Source: an uncultured Bacteroides sp. (GTDB lineage Bacteria; Bacteroidota; Bacteroidia; Bacteroidales; Bacteroidaceae). Taken from it: a stretch of 64,000 bases of DNA. Below the pieces are notes generated by a model, which had not been told where the DNA came from, searched no databases, and saw nothing but the letters and a program-made list of their open reading frames with translations. The translations under genes and the position numbers were made by a program. The stretch is from the NCBI RefSeq assembly GCF_959029255.1, contig NZ_CAUFUE010000015.1, forward strand, positions 48,823-112,822, given 5' to 3'. This document shows, piece after piece, positions 34,892 to 42,322 of this stretch. Within the stretch, counting starts at the first letter, position 1; every line of letters begins with the position of its first letter.

Positions 34892-36007
34892 ATGATTACC
34901 ATTGAACAACTGAAAGATATCAAGGAACGTACCGAAGCGTTGAATCGCTATCTGGACATCGAAGGAAAGAAGATTCAAGTCGAAGAAGAACAGTTGCGTA
35001 CTCAGGCGCCCGGTTTCTGGGATGACCAGAAAGCTGCTGAAGCCCAGATGAAGAAAGTGAAAGGCTTGCAGCAATGGATTTCCGGTTACAATGAAGTCAA
35101 GACGATGGCGGATGAGTTGCAACTCGCGTTTGACTTTTATAAGGACGAGCTGGTGACGGAAGAAGAGGTGGATGAGGCATACGCAAAAGCATCTACTGCC
35201 GTAGAGGCACTCGAACTTAAGAATATGCTTCGTGAGGAAGCCGACCAGATGGACTGTGTGTTGAAAATCAATTCCGGTGCGGGTGGTACGGAAAGCCAGG
35301 ATTGGGCGAGCATGCTGATGCGCATGTATCTGCGTTATGCCGAAACCCACGGATACAAAGCGACCATTTCCAACTTGCAGGAAGGTGATGAAGCCGGAAT
35401 TAAGGCTTGTACCATTGAGATTGCCGGAGATTATGCCTACGGTTACCTGAAAGGTGAAAACGGTGTGCATCGCCTGGTGCGTGTATCTCCTTATAATGCC
35501 CAGGGCAAGCGCATGACTTCTTTTGCTTCTGTTTTCGTTACCCCGTTGGTGGACGATACGATTGAAGTGAACATCAATGTAGCCAATATCTCATGGGATA
35601 CTTTCCGCTCCAGTGGTGCAGGTGGACAGAACGTAAATAAGGTAGAATCCGGCGTTCGTCTGCGTTATCAATTCAAAGACCCCTATACCGGCGAAGAAGA
35701 AGAAATTCTGATTGAAAATACCGAAACGCGTGACCAGCCTAAAAACCGTGAAAATGCAATGCGTCAGTTGCGCTCTATTTTGTATGATAAAGAACTTCAG
35801 CATCGCATGGCGGAGCAGGCGAAAGTGGAAGCGGGTAAAAAGAAAATCGAGTGGGGGTCACAAATCCGCAGTTATGTGTTTGATGACCGCCGCGTGAAAG
35901 ACCACCGTACCAATTTCCAGACTTCGGACGTGAATGGCGTGATGGACGGCAAGATAGATGGTTTTGTGAAAGCTTATCTGATGGAGTTTGCCGGAAGCGG
36001 TGAATAA
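34892..36007 (+). CDS. prfB: Peptide chain release factor 2
   Basis: A 371-residue factor that reads UGA/UAA stop codons and triggers peptide release on the ribosome. It has the GGQ motif in SSGAGGQNVN (G244-G245-Q246), the codon-recognition tripeptide SPY (199-201) in the place of the RF2 SPF, and DWASMLMRMYLRYAE, typical of class I factors. The E. coli frameshift position corresponds to NRYLDIEGKK here, where the codons read TAT CTG GAC with no in-frame TGA. The gene is thus one continuous frame without the programmed +1 shift. It has its own promoter and terminator. Confidence 0.95.
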   Translation: MITIEQLKDIKERTEALNRYLDIEGKKIQVEEEQLRTQAPGFWDDQKAAEAQMKKVKGLQQWISGYNEVKTMADELQLAFDFYKDELVTEEEVDEAYAKASTAVEALELKNMLREEADQMDCVLKINSGAGGTESQDWASMLMRMYLRYAETHGYKATISNLQEGDEAGIKACTIEIAGDYAYGYLKGENGVHRLVRVSPYNAQGKRMTSFASVFVTPLVDDTIEVNINVANISWDTFRSSGAGGQNVNKVESGVRLRYQFKDPYTGEEEEILIENTETRDQPKNRENAMRQLRSILYDKELQHRMAEQAKVEAGKKKIEWGSQIRSYVFDDRRVKDHRTNFQTSDVNGVMDGKIDGFVKAYLMEFAGSGE

Positions 36008-36031
36008 ATAGATAAATTACTTGATAATATA

Positions 36032-36070
36032 TCCCCGGAAGACAACTGTTTTTCTTTCGGGGATTTTTTC
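36032..36070 (+). terminator. Terminator of prfB
   Basis: TCCCCGGAAG (36032-36041) pairs with CTTTCGGGGA (36054-36063), one G-U pair, then a run of six T. Confidence 0.8.
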
Positions 36071-36145
36071 TTTTCGAAATACTTGGAAACTTCCTGAATT
36101 TCCTTTTACTTTGTTAGTCGTTGAACTTTAAACTATAAAAACACC

Positions 36146-36283
36146 ATGGGAAAGAATAAAAAGAAAGTAATGCACAGCCGCAGAGAAGAGCAACAAGCAA
36201 AGAAAGTTTTATTGATTATCGGAGTAGCTGCTTTGATATTAGTATTTGCCATGTTGATAGGGTATTCCTTCTTAGGCAAATAA
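36146..36283 (+). CDS. 45-residue single-pass membrane protein
   Basis: ATG at 36146 to TAA at 36281-36283 encodes 45 residues: a very basic start (MGKNKKKVMHSRREEQQAKK) and one TM helix (VLLIIGVAALILVFAMLIGY), ending SFLGK. The gene starts 138 bases after prfB and ends nine bases before the CYTH gene, so it is probably cotranscribed with CYTH. Small proteins of this shape are common in Bacteroides between housekeeping genes. Function unknown; the coding call rests on the clean frame, topology and tight spacing. Confidence 0.65.
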   Translation: MGKNKKKVMHSRREEQQAKKVLLIIGVAALILVFAMLIGYSFLGK

Positions 36284-36292
36284 AAACATTCT

Positions 36293-36763
36293 ATGTCTCA
36301 GGAAATAGAGAGAAAGTTCCTTGTAAAAGGAGAATATAAATCACAAGCTTATGCCCAAAGCCGTATTGTGCAAGGTTATATCAGCAGTGCACGGGGGAGG
36401 ACTGTGCGGATACGTATCCGTGACGGAAAGGGATATCTGACTATTAAGGGAGCTTCCAATGCTTCGGGTACCAGTCGTTATGAATGGGAGAAAGAAATTC
36501 TACTCGATGAGGCGGAAGAACTGATGAAACTATGTGAGCCGGGAGTCATTGATAAAACACGTTATCTGGTGCGTAGCGGTAAACATGTCTTTGAGGTGGA
36601 TGAGTTCTACGGGGAGAATGAGGGACTTGTTGTCGCCGAGGTGGAACTTGCTTCAGAAGATGAAGCTTTTGAGAAGCCCGGTTTCATAGGGCAGGAAGTA
36701 ACGGGAGACATCCGCTACTATAATTCACAACTGATGCTGCATCCTTATAAAAGTTGGCTGTAG
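36293..36763 (+). CDS. CYTH-domain triphosphate-tunnel protein
   Basis: A 156-residue cytoplasmic protein of the CYTH superfamily. The N-terminal signature EIERKFLV (ExExK, residues 4-8) and alternating basic/acidic strands (RTVRIRIRDGKGYLTIKG, YEWEKEILLDEAEELM, FEVDEFYGENEGLVVAEVEL) build the tunnel that binds triphosphates and divalent metal. Bacterial members act mostly as inorganic triphosphatases; an adenylate-cyclase activity cannot be inferred from sequence. It follows a 45-residue membrane protein gene by nine bases and ends at a hairpin shared with the convergent OmpA gene. Confidence 0.9.
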   Translation: MSQEIERKFLVKGEYKSQAYAQSRIVQGYISSARGRTVRIRIRDGKGYLTIKGASNASGTSRYEWEKEILLDEAEELMKLCEPGVIDKTRYLVRSGKHVFEVDEFYGENEGLVVAEVELASEDEAFEKPGFIGQEVTGDIRYYNSQLMLHPYKSWL

Positions 36764-36776
36764 GAAATTAATAAAG

Positions 36777-36810
36777 AAAAGCCGGAACGTTGATACGCTC
36801 CGGCTTTTTT
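36777..36810. terminator. Bidirectional terminator between CYTH and OmpA genes
   Basis: AAGCCGGAACGT-TGAT-ACGCTCCGGCTT hairpin with AAAA on the left and TTTTTT on the right, so it can act on both strands. Confidence 0.85.
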
Positions 36811-36840
36811 ATGAATTGTGAATATCTCTTATTCCAATTA

Positions 36841-38004
36841 TCAATCTTCGTTGATTGTACAGATGCTGACACGGTTCCAGTCCGGTTCTTCGAACATGTT
36901 ACCTACACCTTGACCTTCAGCGGTGATGCGGTTTGCAGCAATCTTATATCTGTTGATGAGCATGTTCTTAACAGATTCTGCGCGTTGTCTTGCGATGCGG
37001 GCATTTACGTCGGCATTACCTTCGGGAGAAGCATAACCCTTGATAGATACGGATGCGTTGTTGTGGTGCTTCAGGTAAGTAGCGATACGTTCTACGTTAG
37101 GAATCTGAGAAGATTCTACGGCAGTACCACCCTGACGGAAAGTAACAACAGACTCCAAAGTCTTCTTGTTGATGGTGTTCGTCTCGGTGATTACCTTCGG
37201 AGCTTGGTTCTTGCAGTCGTTCAAAGCTTGTTCCAGACCGGCAGCCTTCTGGTTGGCATCGTTCAATGCGCTCTTCAGTGCAGCTTCGTTCTTATCAGCT
37301 TCCTGACGCAGGTTGTTGATTTGATTGTTCAAAGCGTCGATTTCAGACTGGTTGTACGGCTTTACGACGGTGAAGTAGCGTTTGTCATTGCTGCTCTTGA
37401 AGTGGTATTTCAGACCTGCCATGAATTCCCATGCGCCATTGTTGGCATTGAACATTACGTTCTTGGTGCCTTTTTCGTTCATGTCGTAAACCAAAGCCGG
37501 TTTGAAAGCAACAGTCCATGCCTTTGATTCACCCAGGTTGAAGTTGAAATTAAGACCGAACTTGCTGGACATTGAGTTTCCATAACCTGCACAGTAGTGC
37601 ATCCAACCGATACCTGCTACTGTTTCAACCTCAAACAGTCTCGGTTCACCTTTATAACCGCAGAACATGTTGTTCAGATTCAATGTGTTCAATAAACTAA
37701 AGTTCAAAGCATCGAATGCAGTTTTCGAATATGCACTTTTGTTAGTACCTATAACATCGTTGGTATTGATATACCCGTTCATCTCCAAGCCTAAACCTAC
37801 TACCGGAGTAAGTTGCTTGCTCAGACCGATACCCATACCTGCACACATGTTTTTGAAGAATGCTCTGTGAGTGAGTGGAGTAGTTCCTCCTACATTGAAT
37901 CCTACCGACCAATTGTCTGTAAACTTGTTTCCTTCTACGGCATTTTGTGCATTAGCGGCTACAACGGCCATGCACATTAAAAAACTTACAATAATCTTTT
38001 TCAT
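36841..38004 (-). CDS. OmpA-family outer membrane protein
   Basis: About 387 residues from the ATG at 38004; the 23 codons before it do not form a signal. The signal peptide ends AANAQ, an eight-stranded beta-barrel covers about 25-225, a helical linker is rich in Asn/Ala (LNNQINNLRQEADKNEAALK), and a C-terminal OmpA/MotB peptidoglycan-binding domain carries VSIKGYASPEGNADVNARIA and QRAESVKNMLI. It anchors the outer membrane to peptidoglycan and is probably abundant. The promoter TATCTTTG is at 38033-38040 on the minus strand. Monocistronic, sharing a terminator with the CYTH gene. Confidence 0.92.
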   Translation of the reverse strand: MKKIIVSFLMCMAVVAANAQNAVEGNKFTDNWSVGFNVGGTTPLTHRAFFKNMCAGMGIGLSKQLTPVVGLGLEMNGYINTNDVIGTNKSAYSKTAFDALNFSLLNTLNLNNMFCGYKGEPRLFEVETVAGIGWMHYCAGYGNSMSSKFGLNFNFNLGESKAWTVAFKPALVYDMNEKGTKNVMFNANNGAWEFMAGLKYHFKSSNDKRYFTVVKPYNQSEIDALNNQINNLRQEADKNEAALKSALNDANQKAAGLEQALNDCKNQAPKVITETNTINKKTLESVVTFRQGGTAVESSQIPNVERIATYLKHHNNASVSIKGYASPEGNADVNARIARQRAESVKNMLINRYKIAANRITAEGQGVGNMFEEPDWNRVSICTINED

Positions 38005-38032
38005 TTTTTGTTTGTTTTTAAATTTCGGGGTG

Positions 38033-38040
38033 CAAAGATA
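38033..38040 (-). promoter_or_regulatory. Candidate -7 box for the OmpA gene
   Basis: TATCTTTG on the minus strand matches TAnnTTTG, 29 bases before the start codon; a TTTG about 25 bases further upstream may be the -33 element. Confidence 0.6.
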
Positions 38041-38123
38041 CACAAAAAGCAATATGTTGGATATCAAAGGCAATAAAATCTGATAAAAACATCAAATTTT
38101 CCTACATATCGAACAAAATTCAG

Positions 38124-38131
38124 TATATTTG
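38124..38131 (+). promoter_or_regulatory. Candidate -7 box for the MgtC/DUF4010 gene
   Basis: TATATTTG matches TAnnTTTG, 20 bases before the start codon at 38151. Confidence 0.5.
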
Positions 38132-38150
38132 TCTTTATAGAGAGGAAGAA

Positions 38151-39446
38151 ATGGAAAAAATTTATGAATACTTGCCGGAAGAACTGGTCACATTTATTTT
38201 GGTGACGGTGTTCTCATTGCTGATTGGCTTGTCATTGCGGCGAATCAGTTTGAAACGTGAAGGGGAAACAACCCTTTTCGGAACGGACCGCACGTTTACC
38301 TTTATCGGTATATTGGGATATCTTCTCTATATCCTCGACCCGGTGGAGTATCGTCTTTTTATGGGTGGAGGTGCTGTCCTCGGCTTGTTGCTGGCATTAA
38401 ATTATTATGTCAAGCAATCTCAATTCCATGTTTTCGGGGTTACTACAATCATTATTGCTCTGATTACTTATTGTATTGCTCCCATCGTGGCAACACAGCC
38501 ATCCTGGTTCTACGTCATGGTAATTGTCACCGTACTGTTATTCACCGAGTTGAAACATACATTTACCGAGTTGGCGCAACGAATGAAGAATGACGAGATG
38601 ATTACGCTTGCCAAGTTCCTTGCCATAAGTGGTATCATATTGCCGATGCTGCCCAATAAAGATTTGATACCGGGCATCCACTTGACTCCTTATAGTATTT
38701 GGCTGGCAACCGTAGTTGTTTCAGGAATTTCTTACCTGTCTTATTTATTAAAGAGGTATGTCTTCCGTGAATCCGGTATCTTGGTCTCCGGCATTGTGGG
38801 TGGCTTATATAGCAGTACGGCTACCATATCAGTGTTGGCGCGTAAAAGCCGGAAAGCATCTGCCCAGGAAGCTCCTGAATACGTAGCTGCCATGTTGCTG
38901 GCGGTCAGTATGATGTTCCTTCGTTTTTTGATTCTGATAGGTATTTTCAGTGTGGATACCTTGCTTGCCATCTATCCCTATTTGCTTATTATGTCTGCGG
39001 TCACTGCCGGAATCGCCTGGTTTCTACATTCCAAGTGGAAGCGTCCGGCTGTGGCGGGAGCGACAGATGAAGAAGACGATAGCAGTAACCCGCTGGAATT
39101 TAAAGTAGCCTTGATTTTTGCTGTTTTGTTTGTCGTATTTACGATTGCAACACATTATACATTAATGTATGCCGGCAAGGGTGGATTGACTTTGTTGTCT
39201 TTCGTTTCCGGGTTCAGTGATATCACTCCATTTATCTTGAACTTACTGCAAGGTACGAATAATGTGGCTGTTTCCATAATAACAGCTTGCAGCATGCAGG
39301 CAATAGTCAGTAATATTGCCGTGAACATGTGCTATGCACTCTTTTTTTCGGGTAGCCAAAGTCCATTGCGCAGGTGGGTGTTGGGAGGCTTTGGCTGTGT
39401 GATTATCTCCAATATCGTATTGCTTCTTTTCTTCTATTTTTTATGA
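38151..39446 (+). CDS. MgtC/DUF4010 membrane protein
   Basis: A 431-residue inner membrane protein with about 12 TM helices. The N-terminal domain (about 10-140) is MgtC/SapB-like (LVTVFSLLIGLSLRRIS, ILGYLLYILDP), and the C-terminal half matches DUF4010 (GLYSSTATISVLARKSRKAS, FVSGFSDITPFILNLLQ). The family is linked to ion homeostasis or envelope stress, but no transport activity is proven. It overlaps the convergent L,D-transpeptidase gene by 13 bases at the 3-prime ends. Confidence 0.82.
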   Translation: MEKIYEYLPEELVTFILVTVFSLLIGLSLRRISLKREGETTLFGTDRTFTFIGILGYLLYILDPVEYRLFMGGGAVLGLLLALNYYVKQSQFHVFGVTTIIIALITYCIAPIVATQPSWFYVMVIVTVLLFTELKHTFTELAQRMKNDEMITLAKFLAISGIILPMLPNKDLIPGIHLTPYSIWLATVVVSGISYLSYLLKRYVFRESGILVSGIVGGLYSSTATISVLARKSRKASAQEAPEYVAAMLLAVSMMFLRFLILIGIFSVDTLLAIYPYLLIMSAVTAGIAWFLHSKWKRPAVAGATDEEDDSSNPLEFKVALIFAVLFVVFTIATHYTLMYAGKGGLTLLSFVSGFSDITPFILNLLQGTNNVAVSIITACSMQAIVSNIAVNMCYALFFSGSQSPLRRWVLGGFGCVIISNIVLLLFFYFL

Positions 39447-40003
39447 GTAACCTTTTGTAATTCATTGCTTCGCTCATCTGCTGCGGCAGGGGTAATGATT
39501 ACTGTCAGTGGCGGATAAATCATCTTAACGAGTTCCGAAAGGTCTTCATTTTTTAATCGGATACATCCCTCACTTGCCCGGCTGCCGATACTTTCGGGTA
39601 AGTGTGTACCGTGTATACCGATGCCGGAGTGTCCGGGTACATCGAGACGGATGAAATAATCACCGTAAGCTCCTTTTATTTTTCCTTTTCCATCTCCGAA
39701 GTCATGTTCCCATTCGGAGGCTTTTTGGATGTCGGCTACTTGGAAAACGCCTTCGGGGGTTCTCATGTCTCCTTGTTTCACCTTATTTCCCTCATTCAGC
39801 CCAATGGCGACAGGGGCGGAAAAGAGTTCTTTCCCTTTATAGTCGATGAGCCTGAGCCTTTTTTCTTGTTTGGATATAAGCAATATTTTGGCATTTTCCC
39901 ATTGTTGCTTGTCGGCTTTATTATGTATATGCTGCCAATAAAGCGCTCCTGCCATGATACCTATGATAAGCAGCAGGAGCGGAAATATAATGTGTCTCTT
40001 CAT
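39434..40003 (-). CDS. L,D-transpeptidase (YkuD domain)
   Basis: A 189-residue protein with an N-terminal signal anchor (FPLLLLIIGIMAGALYW) and a YkuD catalytic domain. The active-site pattern is complete: GIHGTHLPESIGSRASEGCIRL-type order with H131 and Cys147 in SEGCIRL. These enzymes make 3-3 cross-links in peptidoglycan or attach proteins to it in the periplasm. The start codon overlaps the stop of the upstream SH3-domain membrane protein by one base, so the two are translationally coupled and may act together at the cell wall. Confidence 0.9.
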   Translation of the reverse strand: MKRHIIFPLLLLIIGIMAGALYWQHIHNKADKQQWENAKILLISKQEKRLRLIDYKGKELFSAPVAIGLNEGNKVKQGDMRTPEGVFQVADIQKASEWEHDFGDGKGKIKGAYGDYFIRLDVPGHSGIGIHGTHLPESIGSRASEGCIRLKNEDLSELVKMIYPPLTVIITPAAADERSNELQKVTHKK

Positions 40004-41907
40004 TATTTGTCGAATGTAAAGGTTTCGCCGCCGGAATATCTAATGACGACTTTCCCATAACGATTTGTCCCCATATAATCAATATAACCATCCATTGGTA
40101 CGCCGGATATTGAAGCGCGCAATATTGGAATTTCCGTATCATCCCCAAAGGAATAAACCGCTAATCTGCGTTCGCCGCTTGTATTATCACGAATAATGAA
40201 TGCAAAATCTGTGAATTTACTGTTCTTATTATAGAGACGTGGATAGTACACCGAGTTTGGCTTTGCGTCTTTGTCTTTCGTGTAAATCTGCCAACCGTTA
40301 CTTCCGCTTTGCATTTGGTTGCTTTTGAGGTAGTCCATAATGGCATTGCGACACTTGGTGGAGACAATACACTCGCGGGCATCCATGTTTCCCCATACAT
40401 TATCAAGCAAATCAAAGTCCCTTTTCTCCATCACAAAAGGAGAAGCTACATAACCTTTCAAACCGTTGAATTTGACTTCTGCCCATTCGCCACCTTTTTC
40501 ATAGGTAATCAGTTCCGAACCATAAGGGATTTTTGTAATAATGTTATATTCTATCCCGGCGAGTTGTGAGGAACGTAGAAAAAGGTTAGTAGCATAGACA
40601 TAGGTGCGCAGTGCATCCCGGTCTTTGGCGTAAGGCTGGTACCAGAAAATGTAGCTGCAAATGCCGCCAATCAGCAGGACAGCAATTATGATACCTGCAA
40701 TCAACCCACCCGAACTTTTTCGGGGAGTGGGGGCGGTGGCTATTACAGGTTCTTGAGCCTCTGTTGATAGAGGAGTATTACTCTTTTGTGAGGATAGCTG
40801 AGGTTGTTGAGCTTGAGTAGCAGCCGGGGTGTTTTCTTCAATTGGGGTGCTGTTGTTTCCCGGAGTATATCTTTGCTCTTCTTCTTTTCTTCTTTTTTCT
40901 TCTATAGCTTGCTCCTCATCCGCTGCTTTGCGGGCTTGCCGCGCTCTTTGTTCTTCTTTTGCCGCACTGATGAATATCGGACTGTATTCGCTCTGATTGG
41001 CAAGTATGCTAATCAGTTCATCGTCTGTTTTGCCCGATACTTTAACCCTTGCGGACTCTGCTCGGCGGTAAGTCTCGCGATTTTCTTTTTCCTGACGGGC
41101 AGCTTCTACGAAAGCGGCATTATACTCTTCCGGATTCTTAAGAATGTAATCCAAATCTGTATCCGACTTGGTGGCTAATTTGGTACGAAGTCCTGCATCA
41201 ACCGGCGCTTGCGAGGTTCCGGAGGAAACGATTGCCTGTTTAGGAATGTTTCCTTCAGATGGTTGACCCATAACTACTGCGTCTGTAGGTTGAAGTATGG
41301 TGTTCTTGATGGATATCCATCCGCACAGAAGCATAATAAATGCTATAAAACTAAATATTCCCTCCAGTATAGGTCCCATAATAGGAATTAAGCCGAGTAA
41401 AGTGCCGATAAGTCCTACAATCAAAGATGAATATAAGGTGGAGGCGCCACTACGTGCTTTTGGGGGGAAGTCGGAAGAACTCCTTAGACGTCCGTAGCCA
41501 CCTAGCATAACGAAGAAAGCCGTGATATTGAAGACTAAACAAAAAAATCCTCCTAAGAAGGGTAAATAGTCAATGAAAACGGCTAACAACGACCAAATTA
41601 TACCGCTTCGCACCCTGAGAATACCGATTTGGGCTTCTCCAATTTGTAATACGGAGAAATTTTTTAGGGCGGATAAATACATAAAATATCCTATAACTAT
41701 AAGGAGACTTGCGATATATCCCATAATGTCCCATTGATCCGGGGCAAAATCCATAGGTTTGCCATCCAGCATATCCAAAAATGAACCGACATCATTCATG
41801 TCACCGATGTAGTTGACAATAGATTTACCTATTCCGGCCAGCGTTATCAAAATAATCGCATTGAGGATACTTGCGGCTCTTGAGCGCCATTCGTTTTGTG
41901 TAACCAT
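40003..41907 (-). CDS. Multi-pass membrane protein with SH3 domain
   Basis: About 634 residues from the ATG at 41907; the longer frame to 41955 begins with an unlikely Lys-rich stretch. N-terminus: about five TM helices (to about 215). Middle: a charged, helical cytoplasmic segment with two copies of an unusual motif (TDLDYILKNPEEYNAAFVEA and DDELISILANQSEYSPIFIS), then a Gln/Pro linker. A further TM (GGLIAGIIIAVLLIGGICSY) and a C-terminal SH3_3-like domain (YATNLFLRSSQLAGIEYNII, GSELITYEKGGEWAEVKFNG) follow. Bacterial SH3 domains bind peptidoglycan peptides. Coupled to an L,D-transpeptidase gene; a cell-wall sensor or scaffold is likely. Confidence 0.75.
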   Translation of the reverse strand: MVTQNEWRSRAASILNAIILITLAGIGKSIVNYIGDMNDVGSFLDMLDGKPMDFAPDQWDIMGYIASLLIVIGYFMYLSALKNFSVLQIGEAQIGILRVRSGIIWSLLAVFIDYLPFLGGFFCLVFNITAFFVMLGGYGRLRSSSDFPPKARSGASTLYSSLIVGLIGTLLGLIPIMGPILEGIFSFIAFIMLLCGWISIKNTILQPTDAVVMGQPSEGNIPKQAIVSSGTSQAPVDAGLRTKLATKSDTDLDYILKNPEEYNAAFVEAARQEKENRETYRRAESARVKVSGKTDDELISILANQSEYSPIFISAAKEEQRARQARKAADEEQAIEEKRRKEEEQRYTPGNNSTPIEENTPAATQAQQPQLSSQKSNTPLSTEAQEPVIATAPTPRKSSGGLIAGIIIAVLLIGGICSYIFWYQPYAKDRDALRTYVYATNLFLRSSQLAGIEYNIITKIPYGSELITYEKGGEWAEVKFNGLKGYVASPFVMEKRDFDLLDNVWGNMDARECIVSTKCRNAIMDYLKSNQMQSGSNGWQIYTKDKDAKPNSVYYPRLYNKNSKFTDFAFIIRDNTSGERRLAVYSFGDDTEIPILRASISGVPMDGYIDYMGTNRYGKVVIRYSGGETFTFDK

Positions 41908-42026
41908 AGTATATTTCTTTTTTGTTTTAAAAGTCTTCTTGCAAAAGTGGCACAAATTTTCAAATAATTCAAATGAATTCTATCTATTTTGATAGATAAA
42001 GTGTTGTTTATCAAAAGATGTAACGG

Positions 42027-42238
42027 GATACCGTGACAAATATTCGGTATCATTATAATTGCTAAGCAAATAATTTGTCTTATAGGTTCCCGAATTTATC
42101 TTTTTACAAAAAGGTAGATAGTTTTCGTTTTTCAGTGACATAGTCGTTTTCAGGAATTGTCATATTGAATTTGAGTAATACATTTACTCTTTTTTAACTC
42201 CGAAATGCTCGTAATGCCCATGAAATACGGTATTTTTG
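42027..42238 (+). promoter_or_regulatory. Upstream region of TonB-type barrel: inverted repeat and -7 box
   Basis: The 415-base stretch 41908-42322 has no gene. It holds an inverted repeat GATACCG...CGGTATC (42027-42033 and 42045-42051) and a TATTTTTG -7 box at 42231-42238, about 85 bases before the barrel gene. Nothing else is recognised. Confidence 0.45.
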
Positions 42239-42322
42239 TCGAATTCTTGTGACAAAATAGGCATGTATTGCGTCTAATACGAGAAAAGTAAACGGGAATA
42301 GTCATTAAAACGAGAAAACACA

